Positions 55,730-64,000 of a DNA stretch of 64,000 bases are shown one piece after another (the stretch's first letter is position 1; each line of letters opens with the position of its first letter). The notes beneath the pieces were generated by a model, which was not told the origin of the DNA, searched no databases, and was given only the letters and a program-made list of their open reading frames with translations. The DNA is from Adiantum capillus-veneris (lineage: Eukaryota; Streptophyta; Polypodiopsida; Polypodiales; Pteridaceae), in contig CM043963.1 of NCBI GenBank assembly GCA_014529385.2, positions 98,097,912 to 98,161,911 of the forward strand. Reading direction: 5' to 3'. Position numbers and translations under genes: made by a program.

Positions 55730-58700
55730 GCTAGCAAACTCGCTAGTGCTTATGGGGAGGAGGGGGATACCATGTGAGAGAGAAAGAGGAAAGTCGGCAA
55801 GGGACATCACCGCCCTCCAAAGGAAATAGCACACATGCAATACTTCTAAAAGAAAAGGCGGACACATGGGAGGCTTGGAGGAATTTGCCAAAAAAGGGAG
55901 AACCCATCCTATAAATTTTTTTTTTTTGTGCACTATGGGGGGACTTTGTGAAGACAGACAACGGGGAGGTTGTTTGGGAGCCAAGAGGGGAGGTTTTTTC
56001 CATTGTTGGTGAGAGAGAAGCCATTGTTTTGGCACAAAGATCATTGTACAAGAATTCTTGCAAGATCAAACAATCATTGTCACTTTTTTTGTGCCATTTT
56101 CCTGTTGGGGGTAATCGTAGGATCACCTAATCAACCCAATACCAACAAAATTATCAATCCTAGGATTAGCAACCCGGCTAGGACATGGAAGCATGAGCAT
56201 TGTTGGATGTATCAAATGAGAGGATTCAAGAGAATGGTCTTTCAATGAAATAGAGATTAGCCATGAATCACTAACTCTAATCACACCATAATCATCAATC
56301 AGGCATCACCTACACACATTAAGCCCACCAAAGTCCGGCTTGCCATAGATTAGAATCTCAAAGCACACTCTTGAAAAGCACAACTAATTGCATTGGTGTT
56401 GGCATCTCAAATCGACACATGCCAATCAAGGTACTTAATCAAAAGCTACACACACAAGGGTGAATGGTGCTTGAGTCTCATTAAACCCATCCACACACGA
56501 GCCAACTATAGGGCACATAGTCTAATCACAAGATTAAGAACCTCCTTAATCAACTTAGTTAGAGATGTTAAATATCACAAATTGAGTGCTCATAGAAGGA
56601 TAGGAGTGGTCAATAAGCAAGAAGTCATCACACACACTCAAACTTAGAATAATGAGAATGTGAAACTACTTAATGACATAATGGAATATAGAAGAATTAA
56701 GACTTAAATGAAGAAAGTAGAGATTAGAATAAGAAATGATTCTCTAATTACAAAGGATTAGCACTAGCCTTCTAAGCATGGGCATTAAGCTCAAGGCTAG
56801 GCCATCCATAAAGTGAACACTCAAGAGAGAGCTCTCAAGAATGAATCCTCAAGAATGAAACCTCTTTGCATAAAAGGATTTCTTATAAAAGCATGCACCA
56901 CAAGCCTTCCTACTATGGGATTAAGTTGAGCCCTCTAGCATATACAATTTGGAGCTCCCAATGATTCCAAGACCTTATACTATGTGAATAGGAAATATTG
57001 TGCACATCCATAGCAAATCCCTCACTTCGTGCATAATCGATGTCGCATGTGTTAGCCACTGCTAACATTCGCCCCTTCCTAATTTGGTGCATATTCTCAT
57101 GTGCCGTTGAAGCAAAGCATGGTGACATGGTAGAAAGCACATCCATGGAAGAATGTTGAGCTGCTACAAAACATAAGAACAAGTCATAAGTCTCAAATAC
57201 CAACAATGATAAATAAAACATGAAGTACAATGAACAATCATGCAAAGTGAATTTTTGCTTCTATAAGATGAGTCAATCATAGTAAAAAACTAAACAACAT
57301 AAAACAAAAAAACACCTAAATTATCATGAAGATTAAACCACTTGAAATTTCAGTTTTATGCATGAAACACAAGCAATCAATTATGACCCTAGGCTAATGC
57401 AAGTTCATAAACCTACTAGCCTAGAAACTATATGATCAATCTCAATAAAGCATCCAAGTCTATTATGTCTACTGGCTATAAAAAAGCTCCTAATCTATTA
57501 GTACATTGTCACAACTTTTTTGAAGCTCATGGAAGATTTGTTTTTTTAACTTTTCATAGAAAAAAGTAGAGCACAATACAAGGCTACCACCCCAAGGCAA
57601 GTCTAGGTACGACCCCAGCTCCTTAAACCGTCAAGGAGGTGTTCCAAGAATCTACTAGCCTACCAAGGCAACAGCTAACCCCTATCAGCCCAAGGCATTG
57701 GTTTAGTGTCTTGACCAAGCGAGCCAAGGTGATTCACCTTGCCTACCAAGTGTCAACAAGGCGCTAGGCCTCACATAGACACAACATAACATAGAAATTT
57801 CATTTTCATGTGTCTAGTAGTATTTTTGCTACTCTTTTTGGAGACTTTTTTTACTTCATTGTTTCATTTTTTAAAGCACTTTTTTATTGCTTCCAACATG
57901 AGATGTTTATGGAGGACTAAGGGACTAAAGCCTGTCCATAGCCCTAGGTCATGTTAAAAATGAATGAAGTATTAAAACTATTAAGAGTCTAGGACTAATA
58001 AGCAGTGATCTTACATCATCTAAGGTCAAGGCCAATTACCTATGATTAGCACACATAAAACCAAATTTCTAATGAGGTTAATATTCACAAAGCAAAGTGT
58101 TGAAACTTTAGTATGCTTAGATTTTGAAAATGAAAGAACCATAGCTAAGAAGCAAAATAACTTAATCCAAGCATGGGGAATGGAGAGATAAACAAAGAGC
58201 AATATCATGGAAGGATTTCACCTATTCATGCTCTTTGGAGCATCCTTGAGCAAAGCATCCATTTGGTAGAGAAGTCTCTTGATTCCTTTTACAAACCAAG
58301 CTTCTTGAAGCTAAGTGTAAACACAAGATTCAAAGGCCATTTATTGAAAGCCACAAAAAAATATTATTGAAAACCTAAAGCTAGGATCTCAAATACCCAA
58401 ATATGCCAAAGGGAAAAAACCCTAGGGAAAAAAGTGTCTTTGGTTATGCACATGGTGCTCTTTAGTAGCAAATTTATGCATACACATAAAAAATGAGAGA
58501 GATAATGCTTCTAAGTAAGCACATTTTACAATTTTTATAATCTCTCATGCATGATTCAAAAGTTGATTAAGTGCTAGCTCAATTGAAATATGGAATTTAA
58601 AACAAGCCAAGAGCTAGAAATAATGCAACTTTGATGAAATGAAGTGGCTCTTGAACGCCAAATTTTACATTTCTAAAGCTTTCCAAAAAAGTTGGCTAAC

Positions 58701-59880
58701 AAATAGCTCACATGAAATTTTATAATTTTTAGAGCGAGCTATGAGCTCGAGATGATTGCAACTTGTTGGAATGAAAGTGAACGGCTCTAAATAGCCAAAT
58801 TTTGCAATATATTGCAATGCCCATTTCTCACATGGATCAATGAAAGCTCAGCTTTTCCCACAACCCCTCAAAAAAGACTCAATCATTAGTGCTTTTAAAC
58901 ATTTGGTCATTTAACACAAGCACTAAAAGAATGCACGACAAACCACAAACCCAAAATTTATTGCTATCCCATGGTCATTCAAGAAGCCCAATTTAGTGCT
59001 ATGCAATGATTTTACATTAAAATAAAGCACTAAAATGCAAAAGCAATGCTAAGTTTAAGCACAAAGTCCCGATCAAGCCTCAATGCAATGTCAATGTTAT
59101 TTCCAAAAGTGAAGCTCTCATGCATGCCAAAAAGAGTTGGTCATGTAATGCAATGAAAATGCCAATGAATATGAGCATCAAACCATGCACAAGCCAAATA
59201 TTTAGTGCAAATAAGGTCATTTGTGCATAGACACAATCATAGTACACACAATCAATGCCCACATACGTGCTCTTAAACTAGCAAATATGGCATACATATC
59301 AAATGATGAAGTGACTATTCATCTCTCTTGATTGTTCAAGCAACCGTACTCCTTCAAAGTAGAGCTCAACAATTAGTGATAAAAATGTTTTGCATAGACA
59401 CCAAGAATCAAGAATCATTCTTGATCAAAACCTCAACCTTCATGTAAATTTTCCAATTATTTAATGGATGAAACATGCTCAATGCCCGCATGCTCTCATG
59501 TAGCAGTTCAATTAACACATAGTCTGATCCATAAGAGCTATTGAGAACAATACAAATCAATGTGATGCAAAATTTTATTTCAATGAACCTCCCTTCAATA
59601 ACACAATGACTATTCTTGGCAAAATACCTTCAAAATGTCAATGCATAGCTCTTTGTATTATTTTCACTTCATCTCAAAAAATTAAAATGGAATTCTCAAT
59701 TGCAAGTTTTGAAGGTCCAACAAATTTTAAGTTGTGATGGCATCACCATTATGGTTAATTTCACAAGGTCATATGGTTTTTGGAGGTGAGAGAGGAAATC
59801 TCGTGGGAGTCAACTCCATCTTTTTTCCACCTAAAATCAATTTGATGATTTTTTTTTAAATTGTCTGAACCGCAACCTAC
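55730..59880. other. AT-rich region with no recognised genes
   Basis: About 4 kb without a convincing coding region, TE domain or tandem array. Short frames (55,643-56,126 minus, 56,393-56,647 plus, 56,913-57,245 minus, 58,026-58,370) show no motif. It may be old, unrecognisable TE sequence or intron. Confidence 0.5.
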
Positions 59881-59883
59881 AAA

Positions 59884-59885
<2 letters not shown>

Positions 59886-59919
<34 letters not shown>
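59886..59919. repeat. (GA)n microsatellite
   Basis: Perfect GA dinucleotide run of 34 bp in an otherwise AT-rich context, with no LTR recognised around it. Confidence 0.9.
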
Positions 59920-59922
<3 letters not shown>

Positions 59923-60079
59923 CATGTGTGATGCCTGGATCAACACAAGTCAACAAATGTTTGAGTGTGTGTGTGTGGGTCTTTACTTGCAGTGGGCCAT
60001 GGCGGGACCATGGACAATGAGATTAAACAAGCTAGAGAGAGTGTGTGTGCACGCTCGTTCCTATCATGCGCCACTTCAA

Positions 60080-60664
60080 CTACACTTGGGTACGAATGTG
60101 TGCACAAATTAGCCAAGCAACAACTTGTGGAAGAGATGGTCCAAGCAAGCGAGTTTTGCAAGTGCGGGGCCGAGAAGTCGGGCAAGTGGAGCCTAGGCTA
60201 TTGATCAGTACTGAGGTGGTGTATTGAATCTTCGCCCAAAATGCCAAGACAAGTGGAAAAGCATGATATGTAGTGCAGGTCGGGCTTGGTTGTGGCAGTA
60301 GAAAAATGCAGAAAATGATTTTCACAATGATCATGGGAAAGGATGGGAGAGGTAGGACACTATGAGCCTGGTGGATTTGAGCAGTCGGCCCCACAACATG
60401 TGGGTAGCAATAGGGTGAATCACGTTGGATGGTTGTGAATCCCATGCGCCAAGTGGCAAAGGCATGAGTGGTCACCGAGAATGAAGGCAGAGAATGTGGG
60501 CAGTACAAGTTCATGTACCATAGGGTGTGTGCCCATTTTGATGTGTGTGTGTGAGTATGGTTGTGTGTGTGCGCCAATGTAGGGCTGAGCCAAGTCAAAA
60601 AGCTACCTGCATTGAAGCCGAGCACGGGGTGTGTGTGGGGCAGGATGCGCCAAAATCGAGCCAT
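60080..60664 (-). other. Long open frame of low confidence
   Basis: A 194-codon minus-strand open frame with biased composition (many H, T, P, S; the run HNHTHTHTSKWAHT comes from a GT-rich stretch). No domain recognised. Probably a chance frame in repeat-rich DNA. Confidence 0.12.
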
Positions 60665-60899
60665 AGTGTGTGTGGGTGAGGCCGAGAGCTAGAAGTGTGT
60701 TTGTGTGATTTTTAATATTATTTTTTGAAAAATCATATTTGTAGTTTCCACTCGGATTTCCCAGAGAGAAGACATGAGAAATCATCAAAATCAATGAAGG
60801 CTATACTAGTTTCAATATCACCCACCCCTTTGCTAATCGACTTTGACATGAAATTCTAAAACATATGTACCAACAGGAGAAGCAACAGCTTTTTTAGGA

Positions 60900-61430
60900 C
60901 TAGCCAGAATTTTACTTTAGTAGATCAGTGTTTTCAGCCACAAACGCTTGCACTTTCAGCTTCAGCACCATTGATTTTAGTCATCATCGACGAGCATCAG
61001 CCTAGCGTTTTCAGCACCATCAGCGCCACCAATTTTCAGCCTTATCGCAATCAAGTTGCAACTTTCAGCCCTCCCCTTTAGCATTTTCAGCATTCAACAC
61101 TTAGCCTCTCAAGTACCAAGCATCTATCGTAGAACCTCTTAACATCTATGGCAGAACCCATCAATATCTTTGTAGTACCAAGCATCTCTAGCAAGTACCC
61201 ATCAACATCTTAGCGTCTTAGCAACTAGGATCATTGTAAGCATCTTAGCAACATCTTAGCATCTTAGCAACTAGGATCATTGTAAAAACATTGTGCAAAA
61301 ATAAAAGCAAGTACAAGCTCTGGCAACAGAGCAAGGGGGCCCTTGAGGGTGGTTGGGACCCGACATTCCATGTGCTCTCTCTCTCTTGTTCATTATGTTC
61401 AATTGAATTTCTCTGTTCAAGTGAGGTAAA
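60900..61430 (+). repeat. Possible LTR remnant with short direct repeats
   Basis: Contains many TTTTCAGC and AGCATCTTAGCAAC units. CTTAGCAACTAGGATCATTGTA occurs twice (about 61,228 and 61,265). Then come AATAAAAGC, GGGACCCGAC and a CTCTCTCTCTC tract (about 61,376). The order (AATAAA, then a CT tract) resembles an LTR 3' half, but no ends or TSD were found. Confidence 0.35.
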
Positions 61431-61642
61431 GTAATCTTGTTTTTGTGTGGAGTACTAGATTCAAGATAAATCCTTAAACACTTTTGCTACACCCGACATT
61501 CATATCAAAGATTTGTGCGTGCTTCGGCTTCGTGAATGCAAGGGAAGAATCAACAGCAGAACCAAGAACCCAAAGAACCTCTCTCAGTTTTTTTTTCTCA
61601 AGAAAGCTTCACGTCCCTGCCCCGGACTTAGCTACTACTTAT

Positions 61643-61707
61643 GTTGGAATTAGGGTTGTAGGAAAACACACAGCTTGGAGAAGAGGAAGGAAGCTCAAGG
61701 CACACAA
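61643..61707 (-). repeat. Fragment of copia 1-type LTR end
   Basis: TGTTGGAATTAGGGTTGTAG and the following sequence match 25,684-25,750 with a few differences, then stop at CACACAA where the copia 2 LTR begins. Copia 2 appears to have inserted into this older LTR. Confidence 0.75.
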
Positions 61708-61903
61708 TGTTGGGGTATAAAGCCCAATGTGGTCGCCCAGGTAAGTGGGCGGGCCGCTAGGTATGTACACATTTTTTTTTTTGTAAAAACCTAATAAGAA
61801 CTCACTATGCTCTACACATTACAACAGAGCAAGTTCACCATATCGTCGTGCTCTTCTTCTTGCACTCTCTCTCGCGTCGCACTTCCGCTCGTACTCCTTC
61901 AAC
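61708..61903 (+). repeat. 5' LTR of copia 2
   Basis: A 196-bp LTR from TGTTGGGGTATAAAGCCC to CTCCTTCAAC, directly before the primer site. The expected terminal A of CAACA is lacking. TATAAAG near the start (61,716) is probably not the promoter TATA box; none better is seen. Confidence 0.75.
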
Positions 61904-61917
61904 TGGTATCAGAGCTC
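61904..61917 (+). promoter_or_regulatory. Primer-binding site of copia 2
   Basis: TGGTATCAGAGCTC, an exact match over its first twelve bases to the plant initiator-Met tRNA primer site. Confidence 0.92.
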
Positions 61918-62639
61918 AGATTGAGGCTCGGGGTAGCATTGCAGGAAGCTAGAGTCACCTGCTCAGATTGGAGTGAAATTCGACAGGAGAAGATACGGCC
62001 CCAAATCATGTGGGAAAGCTCGAAGGGCTTGGTGTTCTCAGAATTTCATTCTGAGGTCATCTCGGCCACCATTCGGCTTCGACAAAGTTCTGCGCAGGCC
62101 ATTTTCGACTACGTGGTCTCGGCGGGTGCAGATCCGACTCTGCAAATTTGGGGTTTTGGCTTACGACTGCAAGTGCTGAGGATATTGGCACTCCTAGAGT
62201 GCTAATTTGTGGCTTTCTACACATCGAAGGACAGCTCACAGTTCTTGGAGGCGTGACACATACGACACGGGCGCATCTACACATAGACTGTAGGCGACAT
62301 CCACTAGTTCATCAAGTAGCTTGTGTTTGCTTCTTGATATTCCAGATTTCATCCTGACATTGCAAGTACTTCCACATGGGATTTATTGTCATAGATGATG
62401 TATGTCTATTGAGGGTTTGCTGGCTGTGAGTCACGCAGCAAACAACCGCCACAGCGGTTATAGCATATAGTGGGAAATTTCTGGATGTATGACTTTGTGG
62501 GAAGTCTATGTACTGTCAGATTTATTGCAGCCTTTTTTGAGGGTCGAGTGAGGTTTTATTGAGCTGGGGGATTCTCGAATGTTGAGATCCTTTCAGTGAT
62601 ACAGGTCTTGGAGCGATCCCTCGAGCACCCTTAGATAGG

Positions 62640-63872
62640 CAGCTAGGATGTATTGACTGTGAGTAAGGCACTTTCTACCATTATGCTGACTTTGGTAGAA
62701 AGCATTTACTTCAATGTAGCAGACAAGATGTCGGCTTATGAAGCATGGACAAAGCTAAGTGATCTTTATGATAAGCAAAGTGCAGCTTCACAGGTATACT
62801 GGCTTAAGAAGCATGGACAAAGCTGAGTGATCTTTATGATAAGCAGAGTGCAGCTTCATAGGTATATTGGCTTAAGAAGCTTGTTGACTTGAAGATGAAA
62901 GAAGGGACACCTATGTACAATCATCTGAATGAATTCAACACCATCTACAGTCAGTTGTCAGCTCAAGGTGTCAAGTTTGATGAACCTGTTAGAGCTATGT
63001 TCCTGTTGATCACATTGCCGGAAAGTTGGGACACTTTTCGCACAACTTTGAGTAATTCTGCACCTCCAGATGGTTTGACCATAGCAGGTGTAGAAGGCAG
63101 TCTGCTTACTGAAGAAACCAACAGAAAGACAATGGACAAAGGCAAAGGAACATCCTTAGTTGTCAGGGGAAGGACCAAAGAAAAGTACAAAGGTGGAAAG
63201 AGGAATCAATCTTGTAGCAAGTCCTGCAGTGCTAAAGGCAAGAGTGACATAGAATGCTACCATTGTGGCAAGAAGGGTCACATGAAAAGAGACTGCAGAG
63301 AATGGAAAGCAGAAAAAGGCAAAGAGAAAGCTGAAGACCATGGTGAGAAGAACAAGGCCTCAGTGAAGACTCAAGAAATAAATGTGACAAACACTGTTGC
63401 AGAGGATGACAGTCTAGTGTCAGGAGACATCTACTTCTTGAAGAATACAATGGAATCAGCTCTTCTTACAGCATCTGATGGACATGCACCGAGTGACTGG
63501 ATTAAAGACTCAGGGGCATCACTTCATGTGTCTCCAAACAAGGAGTGGTTTACCTCTTATGTTACCACTAAAGATCATGTCCGGCTAGGCAATGGGAAAA
63601 CATGTGAGATCTTAGGTGCTAGAGATGTTCAATTGATGTTTCAGAATGGTTCTTCTTTCACACTGAAGAATGTGAGACATGTTCCCGCAATTACAAAGAG
63701 CTTGATCTGCACAGGTTTACTTGATGATGCTGGCTACGTCACCACTTTTGGGCAGAACATGTGGAAGATATCCAAGGGTTCTATGACAGTAGCACATGGA
63801 GTAAATTCTAGAGGACTTTACATGATTTATGTATCAAATGTCTCTAAAAATGTAATCAATGTAACCGAGTAG
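62640..63872 (+). CDS. Copia 2 gag and protease polyprotein (partial, 5' frame broken)
   Basis: The clean open frame runs 62,889-63,872 (328 codons); homologous codons upstream (ESIYFNVADKMSAYEAWTKL, from about 62,695) are out of frame because of the 68-bp duplication. Domains in order: UBN2 gag core (KKLVDLKMKEGTPMYNHLNE to LPESWDTFRTTLS), a basic linker, a CCHC knuckle CYHCGKKGHMKRDC (63,256-63,297), and a retropepsin with D-S-G-A in WIKDSGASLHVSPNKEWF (about 63,499-63,552). The C-terminus (RGLYMIYVSNVSKNV) is the start of the GAG-pre-integrase domain. A TAG follows. Gag forms the particle; the protease matures it. Confidence 0.88.
62740..62875. repeat. 68-bp tandem duplication in copia 2 gag
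   Basis: Two copies starting GAAGCATGGACAAAGCT at 62,740 and 62,808, with four visible differences. The period is not a multiple of three, so the duplication shifts the gag frame. Confidence 0.9.
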
Positions 63873-64000
63873 CCGAACGTTTCTTTGTGGCATAGCCGGT
63901 TAGGACATATGTCCAAGAAGAGAATGGAAATCTTGTCTCGTTCTGGTTATTTGCCTGGCTTTTCATTTAATGATTTTGAATTCTGTGAACATTGTCTGTA
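63873..64000 (+). pseudogene. Copia 2 pre-integrase region, start of integrase
   Basis: Directly after the TAG and in the same frame: SLWHSRLGHMSKKRMEILSR and FEFCEHCL, the H-H-C-C zinc site of copia integrase. The rest lies beyond the window. Confidence 0.85.

Larger units (their letters stand above)
61708..64000 (+). mobile_element. Copia element 2, 5' part
   Basis: Plus-strand Ty1/copia element running off the window: LTR 61,708-61,903, primer site, leader, gag, zinc knuckle, protease and the start of the pre-integrase and integrase region. The long open gag-protease frame makes it the best-preserved coding element in the window, although gag is disrupted upstream by a 68-bp duplication and an in-frame TAG lies at 63,870. 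Confidence 0.9.

Overview
This is a repeat-dominated stretch of a plant nuclear genome. It holds plant-type Ty1/copia and Ty3/gypsy retroelements (primer sites for initiator-Met tRNA, and the TGGCGCC...GCCGGGGA site typical of Athila/Tat-like gypsy elements), TTTAGGG-type telomere-like repeats, a hAT/DUF659-like transposase, many long (GA)n/(CA)n tracts and one spliced host gene fragment with canonical GT-AG introns. The density and nesting fit a large-genome land plant such as a fern or gymnosperm; this is inference and I cannot name the species. No rRNA, tRNA, CRISPR or prokaryotic feature was seen.

Region 1 (1-10,039) is a four-level nest resolved from target-site duplications (TSDs). An outer non-autonomous LTR element, here family A on the plus strand, occupies 1-388 and 8571-10,039. 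It is interrupted by a second family A element on the minus strand (389-8570; flanks ACAAG/ACAGG). The 5' LTR of that copy is split inside its (GA)n tract by a minus-strand LINE (about 3182-8184). The LINE is split by a solo LTR of family B (5473-6216; TSD CTCCT) that carries a telomere-like array. A second solo LTR B (8982-9669; TSD TTAGA) sits in the outer 3' LTR.

Region 2 (10,040-19,800) holds the last three recognisable exons of a host gene (11,292-12,161, plus strand) coding a basic nuclear-type tail, then mostly non-coding DNA with a GC-rich foldback cluster, divergent LTR B copies and a 54-bp tandem repeat.

Region 3 (19,829-25,911) has a small non-autonomous LTR element (family C, minus), a separate LTR, and a degenerate copia element (minus) that lacks the end of RT and all of RNase H.

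Region 4 (about 25,912-54,110) is a second nest. A decayed gypsy element on the minus strand (Gypsy-A, gag at 52.6-53.4 kb and continuing at 31.9 kb) is split by a large DNA transposon, here element D (about 32,107-52,627). D carries a BED/DUF659 hAT-like transposase (plus), a protein-kinase-like gene and a second unknown ORF (both minus), and repeat arrays near both ends. D is itself split by a 13-kb gypsy element on the plus strand (Gypsy-B, 38,208-51,266, TSD CCTCC). Gypsy-A and Gypsy-B share an unusual architecture: a second retropepsin-like domain after integrase, followed by a tail with repeated W-[VI]-P-K motifs.

Region 5 (54,110-64,000) is largely featureless AT-rich DNA, with LTR fragments near 61 kb and the 5' part of a better-preserved copia element (61,708 to the window edge, plus). 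The two points most worth following are the post-integrase protease architecture of Gypsy-A/B and the kinase-like cargo of element D.
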